From the NCBI GenBank assembly GCA_016234655.1, contig JACRAU010000023.1, forward strand, positions 136,861-200,860: a DNA stretch of 64,000 nucleotides. The letters are read 5' to 3'. Shown piece by piece: positions 49,604-60,035 of the stretch (position 1 is its first letter; each line of letters starts with the position of its first letter). The notes under the pieces are model-generated. The model was not told where the DNA came from and did not search any database. It was given only the letters and a program-made list of their open reading frames with translations. Origin of the DNA: Betaproteobacteria bacterium. GTDB taxonomy: Bacteria; Pseudomonadota; Gammaproteobacteria; Burkholderiales; Thiobacillaceae. Both the position numbers and the translations under genes were made by a program.

Positions 49604-50896
49604 ATGGAACAGCTTGCATGGCTCGGCGGAGAACCCACAAGGCGGCAGCCATTCCCGGTCTATACCACGCTGGGTGACGAGGAGAAAAAGGCTGTCATCG
49701 AGGTACTGGACAGCGGCGAATTGTCGCGCTTTCTGGGTACCTGGTCGCCGGATTTCTACGGCGGTACCCGGGTGCAAGCGCTAGAGCGCGACTGGGAGGC
49801 CTATTTCGGCATTCGCCATGCGGTCAGCATGAATTCCGCGACATCCGGTTTGTATGCGGCCGTGGGGGCAGCCGGTATCTCGCCGGGGGACGAGGTTATC
49901 GTTTCGCCTTATACCATGACGGCCTCGGCGACTGCGGCCCTGATCTATGGCGGTATTCCGGTATTTGCCGATATCGACCCCCAAAACTTTTGCATTTCGC
50001 CGGATTCCATCCGGCAGCGTTTGTCCGAGCGCACGCGCGCGATCATCGCCGTCGATTTGTTTGGTCACCCGGCGGCCATGGCCGAGATTATGGCCATGGC
50101 CGAAGAACACAATCTGGTCGTGATCGAGGATGCCGCACAGGCGCCGGGCGCCAGCCTGCATGGCCGTCCAGCGGGCACGTTGGCGCATATGGGGGTGTAC
50201 AGCCTGAACTACCATAAGACCATCCAGTGCGGCGAGGGTGGCGTCGTGGTGACGAACGACAGCGCTCTGGCCGAGCGATTGCAGCTGATTCGCAATCATG
50301 GCGAGGTGGTAGTGAAGGCCAAAGGCACCGAGGACATCGTCAACATGGTCGGCTTCAATTACCGGATGACGGAGATCGAGGCGGCCATCGCTAGAGAGCA
50401 ATTGAAGAAGCTAGAGCGCCTAGCGAAGGCGCGGCGGGATGCGGCCGACTACCTCACCGAGCGACTGATGAACATGCCGGGCTTGACGCCGCCCTACGTC
50501 GGCCCGGGGGTGCAGCATGGCTATTACCTCTATGCCATGCGCTACGACGAAATGGAGGCCGGCATGCCTCGTGCCGATTTCGTCGAGGCCGTGCGCGCGG
50601 AAGGAATTCCGATGAGCGCTGGTTATGTGGAACCGATTTATTTGCAGCCGCTCTATCAGCAGCGCATCGCATTCGGTGCTGCCGGCTACCCGTTCACCAT
50701 GTTGCCTTTCCCCGAGGCGGTGAGTTACGCGCGGGGTTTGTGTCCGGTAACTGAACGCATGCACTTCAAGGAGCTGGTATACGCGAGCGTATGCCATGCC
50801 AATGTCACGCGAGCCGATCTGGACGATGTAGTCAAGGCGATAGGTAAGGTCCTGGGTTATGCCAAAGTCGCGAAAAGGGGAAATGGTGTCGCATAA
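49604..50896 (+). CDS. DegT/DnrJ/EryC1/StrS aminotransferase
   Basis: The product is 430 aa. This PLP enzyme adds an amino group to a keto sugar. The lysine is in YSLNYHKTIQCGEGG near residue 205, and the Asp context is VIEDAAQAPGA near 173. The length and the C-terminus (CPVTERMHFKELVY) are a little longer than in PseC/LegC. It could supply the 4-amino sugar needed by the synthase at 44012 (PseC or LegC role). The substrate is not determined. It overlaps the next gene by 14 nt. Confidence 0.85.
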   Translation: MEQLAWLGGEPTRRQPFPVYTTLGDEEKKAVIEVLDSGELSRFLGTWSPDFYGGTRVQALERDWEAYFGIRHAVSMNSATSGLYAAVGAAGISPGDEVIVSPYTMTASATAALIYGGIPVFADIDPQNFCISPDSIRQRLSERTRAIIAVDLFGHPAAMAEIMAMAEEHNLVVIEDAAQAPGASLHGRPAGTLAHMGVYSLNYHKTIQCGEGGVVVTNDSALAERLQLIRNHGEVVVKAKGTEDIVNMVGFNYRMTEIEAAIAREQLKKLERLAKARRDAADYLTERLMNMPGLTPPYVGPGVQHGYYLYAMRYDEMEAGMPRADFVEAVRAEGIPMSAGYVEPIYLQPLYQQRIAFGAAGYPFTMLPFPEAVSYARGLCPVTERMHFKELVYASVCHANVTRADLDDVVKAIGKVLGYAKVAKRGNGVA

Positions 50897-51437
50897 CTAT
50901 CCTTTTCTTGTGGGTGAAAGGCTTTACCTGAGAGGTTTGGCCGAGAGCGATGTGGAAGGGCCGTACCCCGCATGGCTGAACGATCAGGAAACCTGCGCCG
51001 GCAATTCGCACGCAGTATTTCCTTATGGGACGTTTCAGGCTGCCGCGTATATACGGGAAGTGCAGACGAACCGGGATGCCCTGGTCTTGGCGATTGTCGC
51101 TTCGGCGGGCGATCGCCATATCGGCAATATCGCCTTGCAGAACATACATCCGATTCACCGTAGCGCCGATCTGGCGATCTTGCTCGGCGAGCGCGAATAT
51201 TGGGGCCAAGGCTATGGCCTGGAAGCCGCGCGTCTGCTTTGCCGGCATGGTTTCGCGGCGCTCAATTTGCATCGCATACAATGCGGGACCTATGAATCGA
51301 ATGGCGCCATGCAGAAACTGGCCCTTGCGCTGGGCATGTGCCAGGAAGGGGTGAGGCGACAGGCTGCCTATAAATCCGGCGATTATGTGAATGTCGTCGA
51401 GTATGGCTTGCTACGCAATGAATTGATTGTTGGGTAG
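50883..51437 (+). CDS. GNAT N-acetyltransferase (second)
   Basis: The product is 184 aa. RimJ/RimL-like GNAT: LVGERLYLRGLAESDVEGPY at the start and an acetyl-CoA loop in EYWGQGYGLEAARLL near residue 111. ATG 50883 lies next to AAGGGGA; GTG 50886 or ATG 50859 are other possible starts. It overlaps the aminotransferase gene and may acetylate that enzyme's product. An 88-bp gap follows with a small CCACT/AGTGG hairpin. Confidence 0.75.
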   Translation: MVSHNYPFLVGERLYLRGLAESDVEGPYPAWLNDQETCAGNSHAVFPYGTFQAAAYIREVQTNRDALVLAIVASAGDRHIGNIALQNIHPIHRSADLAILLGEREYWGQGYGLEAARLLCRHGFAALNLHRIQCGTYESNGAMQKLALALGMCQEGVRRQAAYKSGDYVNVVEYGLLRNELIVG

Positions 51438-51525
51438 CCACTTAACAGTGGGCGTTGGGCAACATGCCAGGTTGCGCTGATCGATTGCGCATCATCCATG
51501 GGAAGCGGCTGGAAAAGGAATTGTC

Positions 51526-52773
51526 ATGAGTTGGGAGAAAGACCTAATCGCCTGGAAAACGCGGGCATGGACGGATCCTGGAATGGTGGCTTGGTATCAC
51601 CAGCGCATGGAGGAAGGCCAGGGCAATAGACGGCTGAAGAATCGGGTCGAGGTCGATTTGATGGCAAAGTACGCCACCGGCAAACGGCTGTTGGATGTCG
51701 GGGCGGGAACCGGCCGGGCATCGCTGCCGCTGGTCCAGGCGGGCTATGCCGTCATGGCCATTGACAGCTCCCAGGCCATGCTGGACCAATACCGGGCTAA
51801 TGCGGGCACCACGCCGGTCGAGTTGAAGGTCGGCGACGTCACCGCCTTGCCCTGCGGCGACGGTGAGTTCGATACGGTGATGAGTCTGAATGTCATGGTG
51901 CATTTCCCGCATTGGCAGGACATCCTGAAAGAATGGAAACGTGCCACACGGGCGGGCGGGCGGATCGTGTTCGACGTGCATTCGCGGGATCACTTCAAGG
52001 CGGCTGCACGGGTAAAGCCTCGGCTTGCCGATGAGCAACAGAATCAGGGGTTCGAGGGTTATTCCACCCGAGTCGGCTCGGACGAACTGGTGGTTGCCGC
52101 AGACGAGTTGGGCCTTGCCGTGGTCGACCTGGTTCCCTACGCCGGGGTTTTGGGCTGCGGTAATCCGAACCACTGGTTGACCGGATCCTTGGCCAGCAAG
52201 TCATCTTGGGATCGTCTCTTGTCCTGGATGTCCTTGGATAGCCGGTTGTTCGATTTCGCGCTGTTTCTCGAACAGCAGTGCTTTGCCAAACTCAGCCCCA
52301 CGGCTGCTTCTCTGATGATGGTGGTATTGGAAAACCGCCCCGACAAGGCTGGCAATGCGGTCTGGTTGTCGCGGCGAAAGGCGCTGGATGCGATGTTGGC
52401 ACAATCCATTTCCTTGCCGGCTATGGCGTCTATGATCCCAGAGTGGGACGCTGCATGGCAGCAGCGTTTGAACGCGCATCTTGCTTGGCCGCGCAATCGG
52501 GTCATGGCCTATTTCTTATGGTCGGCCTTCTGGGATTATCCGGGCAGTTTCGATCTGTCGAGCTTTCTCGATGAAACGCACTCGGCGGTTTTGGGACGTT
52601 GGCGCGAAGAGTGGCAGATGGATGCCTTGACTACGCATCTGTTGCGTGCGATGGCGCAAGAGCCAGAGTTCCAGGCCATGTTCACCTACCGTGGCGTTCC
52701 GCTTGGACATGGACTCGAATACGATCTGACCCGCGACGTATTGACCCATTATTTCGAGGCATTCAAAGCATGA
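51526..52773 (+). CDS. Class I SAM-dependent methyltransferase with extended C-terminal domain
   Basis: The product is 415 aa. The SAM-binding motif is LLDVGAGTGRASLPLV near residue 53, followed by NVMVHFPHWQDIL and GGRIVFDVH, as in small-molecule methyltransferases. The C-terminal 200 residues are unassigned (Trp/Leu-rich) and may recognise the acceptor. An AAGGA ribosome site precedes ATG 51526. The stop overlaps the ATG of the giant gene (ATGA), so the two are probably made together. Confidence 0.8.
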   Translation: MSWEKDLIAWKTRAWTDPGMVAWYHQRMEEGQGNRRLKNRVEVDLMAKYATGKRLLDVGAGTGRASLPLVQAGYAVMAIDSSQAMLDQYRANAGTTPVELKVGDVTALPCGDGEFDTVMSLNVMVHFPHWQDILKEWKRATRAGGRIVFDVHSRDHFKAAARVKPRLADEQQNQGFEGYSTRVGSDELVVAADELGLAVVDLVPYAGVLGCGNPNHWLTGSLASKSSWDRLLSWMSLDSRLFDFALFLEQQCFAKLSPTAASLMMVVLENRPDKAGNAVWLSRRKALDAMLAQSISLPAMASMIPEWDAAWQQRLNAHLAWPRNRVMAYFLWSAFWDYPGSFDLSSFLDETHSAVLGRWREEWQMDALTTHLLRAMAQEPEFQAMFTYRGVPLGHGLEYDLTRDVLTHYFEAFKA

Positions 52774-55700
52774 AAGAACGCGCCATCATTTCGTTCTTAT
52801 GGCCGAAGAACCGCCATGTTTTACAAAACTATCTGCTTGATCGCCCCAGTTCCGTTCTCACGCTTGCAGGATACGCCTCCGTCGAGTTTCGCCAGGTTCT
52901 GGCGGCCACGGTAAAGGCCAAGGTCTATGCATTGGAAGGGTTGCTAAGCGATGCGCAACAGGCACAGGCCCAGAATATTGCCCAGCAGATGGCTGGCGCC
53001 CACCAGCAGTACCTCGCATCGCCGGCATGGCAGAATTTTTGCGAGCAGCGCGGGCTGCAGGCCGATCGTTTCGGTGGCTTGGTTGGCAGCCATCTCGCGG
53101 AACGTCTCTATGATCAGATTTTTCTGGTCGAGGCCTTGGAGACGGCCTATGAGCGCTTCGATATCGAATTGGTAGTGCTGAGCGAGGATTTGACGCTTCA
53201 TAGCCGCACTTTGGTCGAATGGGCCGTCAGCAAGGGCATTCCAAGTTTGCACTTGATCCACGGTGCGGCGCTGATAAACCCTTATACCGTGCACAAGGCA
53301 CTGAATGCCGACGTGCTGGCCGTGTTTGGCGCCCGCGGCGGGCAAGCCTATATGGATCAAGGTGTGCCGGCAGAGCGTATACGGCTCACGGGCAATCCGG
53401 CCTGGGATGTCTATCCCGCCGGCATGCTGGAGAAGCGTGAAGAGTTGCGGCTCGGCTTGGCGGCCAAGCATGGCTGGGATCGAACGGCTCCGCTGGTGGT
53501 ATTTGCCACCACCTGGGCCGCGTTTCTCAATGCATCGTCGCGGGCGGATATCTACGAGGATACTTTGCGCGCTTTCTTGGTGGCAGGAAAGGTGCTGCGC
53601 GATAAGGGAGAAAAACCGGTGTTGGTCGTCAAGGATCGTCCGCCCAACGCTGCCTTCGGCTTGGAAACGACGAATCGCCTGGCGGCCGAGATTGGGCTAA
53701 ACCCGGGCGAGTATTTCCATATCACCGAGGATACCGAGGCATTGGTCGTTGCGGCCGACGCCCTGGTCGCTGTGGATTCGAATCTCCTGGTCGAGGCCAT
53801 GATTGCGGGTACACCCGCCATCAACCTGCTCAATGAGTTAGGTCTGCGCATGGGGCCGTGCTTCGATGCGGACGCGGGCATCCTGGAAGTGCCGCCCGAG
53901 GAACTGGCCGAGACCTTGTCTGCCGTGCTTGGCGATGCCGCATTGCGGCAAGCCCTGCGTGAGCGCATGGCCGAGAATGTCAGGCATTACAACACCGGCA
54001 TAGACGGCAAGGCTGGCGAACGGGTAGCCCAGCTCATGCTGGAGATGGTAGGCAAGCAAGAAGCCGTAGAAGCCGCGCCAGCAGCCGTGTCGCCGCGTCC
54101 CTGGCGGCGCCTGCACGATATCAGCAGCGAGGCGCTTCAGGGGATGTACCACGACAGCCGGCGCAAGGAGATAACGGCCATGCTGGCCCGGCCGCCGCGC
54201 CGGGTGTTGGACATCGGTTGCGCCACCGGCTCGGCCGGTATGATGATCAAGGAGCAGTGGCCCGGCACCTTCGTCGTCGGTATCGAACTCAACCAACTCG
54301 CGGCAGAGAAGGCGCGGGAGCGGCTGGATCTGGTTATCTCGGATAAGCTCGAAGATACCGACCTGGAAGCGCAAGGCATCGCGCGAGGTAGCATCGACAC
54401 GGTGATCCTGGCCGATGTGCTCGAGCATATGTACGACCCCTGGTCGACGCTGCTGCGCTTGCATCCCTACCTCAGCGACGATGCCCAAGTTCTGGCGAGC
54501 ATTCCCAACATCCGCGATCTATGGTTGTTGAATGAGATCGCCAATGGGCGATTCAGCTATGCCATGGACGGCTTGCTGGATATTACCCATATCCGTTTCT
54601 TCACCTTGAGCGAGATGGAGAAGATGCTCAAGGAGACCGGCTATGAAGTGGTCAATTTGGGCCGGACCCTCGATGCGCGGACAGGGTTACAGGGCCACGA
54701 TCCGAAATCGACGGTGATTGAAACGAATAAGCTGGTGATCAAGGATGTCACCGAGCAAGACGTTGTGGAACTCGGTACCTTGCAGTTTCTGTTGCTCGCC
54801 CGCCCGATGCGGCCGTTGCCGGAGGAAATTCGGAAAGAGGTAGAGGCGCGTATCAATATCGTGCCTGCCAAACCTGCGCAGCCGGTTTGGCGAAAGCGTA
54901 GATTGGCGGTGTATTCCAGCGATGCCCCAATTTGGGCGTGCGCCAGGCTGCGTGTGCTGGAGCCATTCTCTCTGCTCGATCACGAATGGGAAGTGGTCTG
55001 GGGCGTGGATTGGGATAATGAAAAAGCGGTTGTGAACGAGCAAGCCTGGCAGGGTGCCGATGCCATTCTCATCCACCGCTTCTTTTCCGGTCCCGGGACG
55101 GCCCATGTCGTCGACAAGCTATTCTCCCTGAATGTGCCCATCATTTACGACACCGACGATGCGCCATTCGATGCGCCGGAATCGAGGGTTACCCGCAAAG
55201 ATTTAGTAGAGCTTCAGCCGTATTCTCAGGCGGTTCTGGCTCGCGCCGACAAAGTGTTCGTGTCGACCGAGCCCTTGCGTGAGGCATTGTCCGACAAGGC
55301 TCGGGATGTCCAGGTCCTGCCCAATTATGTGGACCTGCGTCTGTTTGCCGCGCCCGTCTTGCCGCCGAGTTCGCTTACCCGGATCGGTGTTTTCGGAACC
55401 GTCACCCATGAGGGCGATTTTGCGTTGATCGACGGTGTCTTGCGGCAGGTCCTGGACAAATATCAGGGAAAAGTCGAAGTCATTATCATGGGGATGCAGA
55501 AATCCCGCGGCCTATCTCACCCTGCGATCCGATATCTCGACTTTGTCGGCGATTACGAAACCTATGCCAATCAACTACGAAATCTTGGCCTGCATTTCGC
55601 ACTTGTGCCCTTGCAGGACAATGCCTTCAATCGCAGCAAGAGCAATATCAAGTGGTTGGAATATTCGGCTTGCGGCATGGCCGGTATCTATAGCAAGGCA

Positions 55701-58700
55701 CCGGCCTACCATTGCATCCGCCACGGCGAAACCGGCTTGCTGGTCGACAACACCGAGCCGGCTTGGCTGGAGGCGATCGAGTCCTTGATCGAGCAGCCGG
55801 CGCGGCGGATGGCCTTGGCTCAGGCTGCGCAGCGCGAGGTATTCGATCGGTACAGCCTGCAAACGCAGGTCGGCGTTTATGCCGAGGCTTATCGTTCAGC
55901 CGTGGAGCGGGGGCCGCAGGCTTCTGTCAATACGCGATCAGTTGCGGAACAGACCCAGCAAGTTCCTTCCGATACGCCAGATACCGAGACAAGGCGCGAA
56001 GGCGAAGCTCAGACAGAAAAGAAAGAGGCGCCAAACAACGAAGAACTCTATGCGCTATGGCGTGCCTTGCATGTTTGGCGGGATAGGGATGCCATATGGA
56101 TGGCAGAGCGCATGGCGCAGTGGACCGTGCAGCCGGTTTTCCACTTGGCCGTGATTCTTCCCCCTGGCGCGGAAGCACGCTTGCTGGCCACGATCAAATC
56201 CATGGGCTATCAGCTATACAAGGGCTGGCGGCTGTCCATTATTGCCGATTGCGAGGCGCCGGACGGTATCGGCGGGGATGGGGTTATACATTGGGTGCGC
56301 GCGGAGTCGAATGCCATGTTGGCCGCCGCTAACAAACAGCTGATCGAGGTGGATGCCAACTGGGTGGGCATGTGCGAGGTCGGTGACGAATTGGCGATCC
56401 ATGCCTTGTGGAGTTTCAGCGATGCGATCAATCGCTATCCATCCCGGCGCGCGATGTATTCAGATGAGGATAGCGTGGACAGTGAAGGCAATCACTCCAA
56501 CGCCTTCTTCAAACCCGACTTCGATCTGGATTGGCTGCGCAGCGCGCCCTATTCGCTGGGTGGGCTATTTGTCGTAGAACGTGGACTGTTTACCGAACTA
56601 GGCGGTTTCCGATCGGAGATGGAGGGCGTCGAGTATTGGGATATTGCCTTGCGCACCTGGGAGCAGGCCGGCACCGAAGGCATTGGCCATGTCTCCGATG
56701 TGCTCTATCACCGCTTTATCGAGGGCGGCCATTGTCGACGCGATGCGGAAGCGGTCGATACGGCGCGCGTGCAAGTATTGGAGGAGCATTTACAACGCAG
56801 TGGTCTCAAGGCGGAACTCTACGAGGGCGCCTTGCCTGGTACCTTCCGTATCAAATATCTGCACGATGCGAAGCCCTTGGTCTCCATCATCATTCCGACC
56901 AAGAATCTGGTCGAAATGCTGCATCGTTGCATCGGCTCGCTGTTGGAGAATACCGCTTGGCCCAACTTTGAAATCCTGGTGGTGGACAACGGTTCCAACG
57001 AACGGGAGACCCTGGATTTCCTGGCCCAGTTGCGCGCGGACGATTCCGGTCGCATTCGTGTGTTGGAATATAACAAGCCGTTCAATTTCTCCGCGATGAA
57101 CAATCTGGCGGCGCGCGAGGCGCGGGGCGAATACCTGCTGCAGCTCAACAACGACACGGCGGCATTGGACCCGGAATGGCTGGACGAGATGATGGGCTAT
57201 GCCCAACGGCCAGATGTCGGCATCGTCGGCGCGCGCTTGATCCTGGCGGACGGCCGCTTGCAGCATGTCGGCGTTTATCTGGGCATCGCCGGGGAGCCGG
57301 CCGGACACATGTTCACCCATCATGCAGGTAGCGACCCTTGCTATTTCGGCCGGGCGATGTCGCCGCAGAACCTCAGCGCGGTGACCGCCGCTTGCTTGCT
57401 GATCCGCAAAGACCTGTACGAAGCGGTCGGCGGCATGGACGAAAAGGACTTCGCCGTTTCCTACAACGACGTCGACCTGTGCCTGAAGGTACGCGACAAG
57501 GGCAAGCTCGTGGTGTACACGCCGTATGCCACGCTCTTGCACGACGAATCGGTCAGTCAGGTCGGCACGGTCGAGGGCAAGACCATGGCTGAGAAGGCGG
57601 CGCGTTATGGCAAGGAGCGCGCCGCGATCTTCCACAAATGGGGCAAGCGCCTGGCCTTCGACCCGGCCTACAACCGCAATCTGAGCTTTGCCGACCGTGA
57701 GTGCCGGATAGAGATATCCCACCCGCTTTGTCTGGATCCGGACTGGCGGCCTCGCTCGCGCATCGTGGCCCATCCGGCCGATCGACAGGGCTGCGGCGAA
57801 TACCGGGTGGTTGCGCCGATGCGGGCATTGAACGATGCCGGCAGCGTGCAGGGCTGGGAAACCCCGAATTATCTGGCCACATCGGAGTTGTACCGCTTCG
57901 AGCCGGATTCCATCATATTGCAGCGCCAAGTGGAGTGGGAGCAGATCGAGCATCTTGAGCGTTATAAGCAGTTCAGCAAGGCCTTCCGGGTGTTTGAGCT
58001 AGACGATCTGCTGACCAATGTGCCGATCAAGAGCCATCAAAAAAAGGTCTTTGTCGAGATGAAAGACCTGCACAAGCGCTTCCGCAAGGCGGCGGGCCTG
58101 TGCCACCGCTTCGTGGTGTCCACGGACTATCTGGCCGAAGAGTACAAGGGCTATGCGGACGAGGTGATGGCCGTGCCGAACTATGTCGAACGGGCCAGAT
58201 GGGGTGGCTTGAAATCCTTGCGCCGCCAAGGCAAGAAGCCGCGTGTGGGCTGGGCCGGCGGTATCACCCATGGCGGAGATCTGGCCATCATCGTCGACGT
58301 GGTCAAGGCCACGGCCGACGAGGTGGATTGGATATTCTTCGGCATGGTCCTGCCGGAATTGAAGCCCTACCTCAAGGAATTCCATCTCCCCGTGGTGCTG
58401 GACGAATATCCGGCCAAGCTGGCCAGCCTGAACCTGGACCTGGCTGTCGCACCGCTCGAAGACGTGCCGTTCAACCACGGCAAGAGCCATTTGCGCCTGC
58501 TGGAATACGGCATCCTGGGTCTCCCGGTGATCTGCACCGACATCACGCCTTACAAGGGTGACTATCCGGTGACCCGCGTGGCCAGTCGCTACAAAGACTG
58601 GGTCGAGGCCATCCGCAGCCATGTGGCGGATATGGATGCCCTGGCCGAGAAGGGCGACGAGCTCAAGCGCTATATCGAAGCGAACTGGATACTCGAAGAC

Positions 58701-58754
58701 CATCTGGATGTGTGGCTGCAAGCCTGGCTGCCTGGAGACATGAAGCGTGCTTGA
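52770..58754 (+). CDS. 1994-residue multi-domain glycosyltransferase/methyltransferase
   Basis: Domains in order: (1) GT-B-like, about residues 1-440, with GNPAWDVYP and DSNLLVEAMIAGTP. (2) SAM methyltransferase, about 455-660, with VLDIGCATGSAGM near 480. (3) GT4-like, about 705-1045, with IIYDTDDAPFDAP and SKSNIKWLEYSACGMAGIY. (4) A charged linker, about 1048-1092. (5) A GT2-like domain, about 1095-1365, with YSDEDSVDSEGNH. (6) GT2, about 1369-1630, with VSIIIPTKNLVEML, LLQLNNDTAALDP and NDVDLCLKV. (7) GT4-like, about 1665-1980, with RVGWAGGITHGGDLAII and KSHLRLLEYGILGLPVIC. It may build a short glycan in one chain. The start at ATG 52770 is an ATGA overlap. No membrane segment is seen. Confidence 0.88.
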   Translation: MKERAIISFLWPKNRHVLQNYLLDRPSSVLTLAGYASVEFRQVLAATVKAKVYALEGLLSDAQQAQAQNIAQQMAGAHQQYLASPAWQNFCEQRGLQADRFGGLVGSHLAERLYDQIFLVEALETAYERFDIELVVLSEDLTLHSRTLVEWAVSKGIPSLHLIHGAALINPYTVHKALNADVLAVFGARGGQAYMDQGVPAERIRLTGNPAWDVYPAGMLEKREELRLGLAAKHGWDRTAPLVVFATTWAAFLNASSRADIYEDTLRAFLVAGKVLRDKGEKPVLVVKDRPPNAAFGLETTNRLAAEIGLNPGEYFHITEDTEALVVAADALVAVDSNLLVEAMIAGTPAINLLNELGLRMGPCFDADAGILEVPPEELAETLSAVLGDAALRQALRERMAENVRHYNTGIDGKAGERVAQLMLEMVGKQEAVEAAPAAVSPRPWRRLHDISSEALQGMYHDSRRKEITAMLARPPRRVLDIGCATGSAGMMIKEQWPGTFVVGIELNQLAAEKARERLDLVISDKLEDTDLEAQGIARGSIDTVILADVLEHMYDPWSTLLRLHPYLSDDAQVLASIPNIRDLWLLNEIANGRFSYAMDGLLDITHIRFFTLSEMEKMLKETGYEVVNLGRTLDARTGLQGHDPKSTVIETNKLVIKDVTEQDVVELGTLQFLLLARPMRPLPEEIRKEVEARINIVPAKPAQPVWRKRRLAVYSSDAPIWACARLRVLEPFSLLDHEWEVVWGVDWDNEKAVVNEQAWQGADAILIHRFFSGPGTAHVVDKLFSLNVPIIYDTDDAPFDAPESRVTRKDLVELQPYSQAVLARADKVFVSTEPLREALSDKARDVQVLPNYVDLRLFAAPVLPPSSLTRIGVFGTVTHEGDFALIDGVLRQVLDKYQGKVEVIIMGMQKSRGLSHPAIRYLDFVGDYETYANQLRNLGLHFALVPLQDNAFNRSKSNIKWLEYSACGMAGIYSKAPAYHCIRHGETGLLVDNTEPAWLEAIESLIEQPARRMALAQAAQREVFDRYSLQTQVGVYAEAYRSAVERGPQASVNTRSVAEQTQQVPSDTPDTETRREGEAQTEKKEAPNNEELYALWRALHVWRDRDAIWMAERMAQWTVQPVFHLAVILPPGAEARLLATIKSMGYQLYKGWRLSIIADCEAPDGIGGDGVIHWVRAESNAMLAAANKQLIEVDANWVGMCEVGDELAIHALWSFSDAINRYPSRRAMYSDEDSVDSEGNHSNAFFKPDFDLDWLRSAPYSLGGLFVVERGLFTELGGFRSEMEGVEYWDIALRTWEQAGTEGIGHVSDVLYHRFIEGGHCRRDAEAVDTARVQVLEEHLQRSGLKAELYEGALPGTFRIKYLHDAKPLVSIIIPTKNLVEMLHRCIGSLLENTAWPNFEILVVDNGSNERETLDFLAQLRADDSGRIRVLEYNKPFNFSAMNNLAAREARGEYLLQLNNDTAALDPEWLDEMMGYAQRPDVGIVGARLILADGRLQHVGVYLGIAGEPAGHMFTHHAGSDPCYFGRAMSPQNLSAVTAACLLIRKDLYEAVGGMDEKDFAVSYNDVDLCLKVRDKGKLVVYTPYATLLHDESVSQVGTVEGKTMAEKAARYGKERAAIFHKWGKRLAFDPAYNRNLSFADRECRIEISHPLCLDPDWRPRSRIVAHPADRQGCGEYRVVAPMRALNDAGSVQGWETPNYLATSELYRFEPDSIILQRQVEWEQIEHLERYKQFSKAFRVFELDDLLTNVPIKSHQKKVFVEMKDLHKRFRKAAGLCHRFVVSTDYLAEEYKGYADEVMAVPNYVERARWGGLKSLRRQGKKPRVGWAGGITHGGDLAIIVDVVKATADEVDWIFFGMVLPELKPYLKEFHLPVVLDEYPAKLASLNLDLAVAPLEDVPFNHGKSHLRLLEYGILGLPVICTDITPYKGDYPVTRVASRYKDWVEAIRSHVADMDALAEKGDELKRYIEANWILEDHLDVWLQAWLPGDMKRA

Positions 58755-58787
58755 ACCGGTTGCCAATGCCAGGCGAATAGGCCGCCG

Positions 58788-60026
58788 ATGACAGCCGCAG
58801 CCCAGCGCATCCTCCTGGTTGCCCACGATTTCCCGCCGCAGAACTGGGCGGGGGTGGAGTTGTACACCCTGGCCCTGGCTCGTGCCCTGATCGCACAGGG
58901 GGTCGACGCGGCCGTGCTCTATCCGGCCAAGCCGGGAGATACCGCGATGCGGATCGAGGCGGATCGCTTCGAGGGCGTGCCGGTCTTCCGTTTCGTCCAT
59001 CCCTTCGACGCTTGCGCCTTTGTCTTCCAGCAAGCCGAGCTCGAGGCGGCCTTTGCCGAGCTGCTGCGCCGGGAATCCTTCACCACGGTGCACTTCCAGC
59101 ATCTGCAAGGCTTTCCGGTCAGTTTCCCGGCAGTGGCCAAGAGTCAGGGTTGCCAAGTGGCCATGACCCTGCACGACTACTGGCCGCTCTGTCTGTTGTG
59201 CCACATGCTGAAGGCAGGACAAGTCCGCTGCCCGGGGCCCGTAGACCTGGCCGAATGCATCCGCTGCATCCAGCCGGATATGGACGAAGCGACGCGCCGG
59301 GCCCAGGCCCAGCATCCGCACAATCCGATCCGCCAGCGCCTGGCGGCGATGGCGCTGGCGCTCGATGCGGTGGATATCCTGCTGGCCTCTTCGGGCTACG
59401 TGCTCAAGACCTATCGCAACTTCGGCATGGCGAGCAAGGCCATTCTGGCGCCCATCGGCATCGAGCCGATCCCAGTCAGGCGCGTCGAACAGCCCGGCGT
59501 GACGCGCGTGGTCTACGTCGGTGCCTTGCATCCGCTCAAGAACCCATTGAGCTTGGTGGCCGCCTTCATGATGACGCCGGGTCATCTCAGCCTTGAACTG
59601 CGCGGCCGTGCCCAAGTGCCCGGCTATGCCCAGCAAGTGCTGGCCGCGGCCGAACGCGACCCGCGCATCCGCTATGGCGGTCCGTTCGAGAGCGATGAGT
59701 TGGCCGACATCTTGGGCCGGGCGGATGTGCTGGTGGTGCCGTCCTTCTACGAGAGCTACTCCTCGGTCGCCCGCGAGGCCCTGTCGGCCGGCGTGCCGGT
59801 GTTCGCGGCCGATGTCGGGGGCATGCCCGAGATCGTCCAGTCCGAGGTCAACGGCATGTTGTTCGACCCGTATGATCTCGATGCCCTCGCGCACTTGCTG
59901 GCCCGTGCCGCCGTCGAGCCGGCTTGGCTGGCCGGCTTGGTCCGGGGCATCCGGCCGCCGCGGGTCATGGCGATGGATGCCGCCGACTTGCTTGCCCGGC
60001 TTGAGGGGCGGCGCATCGATGGATAG
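58788..60026 (+). CDS. GT4-family glycosyltransferase
   Basis: The product is 412 aa, GT-B fold. The N-terminal LLVAHDFPPQNWAGVELYTL is typical of GT4, with an acceptor loop LHDYWPLCLLCHML near residue 126. The donor-binding end has YVGALHPLKNP near 243 and PSFYESYSSVAREALSAGVP near 317. It probably adds one sugar to the glycan made by the neighbouring proteins. The 33-bp gap before it shows no promoter. Confidence 0.85.
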   Translation: MTAAAQRILLVAHDFPPQNWAGVELYTLALARALIAQGVDAAVLYPAKPGDTAMRIEADRFEGVPVFRFVHPFDACAFVFQQAELEAAFAELLRRESFTTVHFQHLQGFPVSFPAVAKSQGCQVAMTLHDYWPLCLLCHMLKAGQVRCPGPVDLAECIRCIQPDMDEATRRAQAQHPHNPIRQRLAAMALALDAVDILLASSGYVLKTYRNFGMASKAILAPIGIEPIPVRRVEQPGVTRVVYVGALHPLKNPLSLVAAFMMTPGHLSLELRGRAQVPGYAQQVLAAAERDPRIRYGGPFESDELADILGRADVLVVPSFYESYSSVAREALSAGVPVFAADVGGMPEIVQSEVNGMLFDPYDLDALAHLLARAAVEPAWLAGLVRGIRPPRVMAMDAADLLARLEGRRIDG

Positions 60027-60035
60027 GATGGCAGG

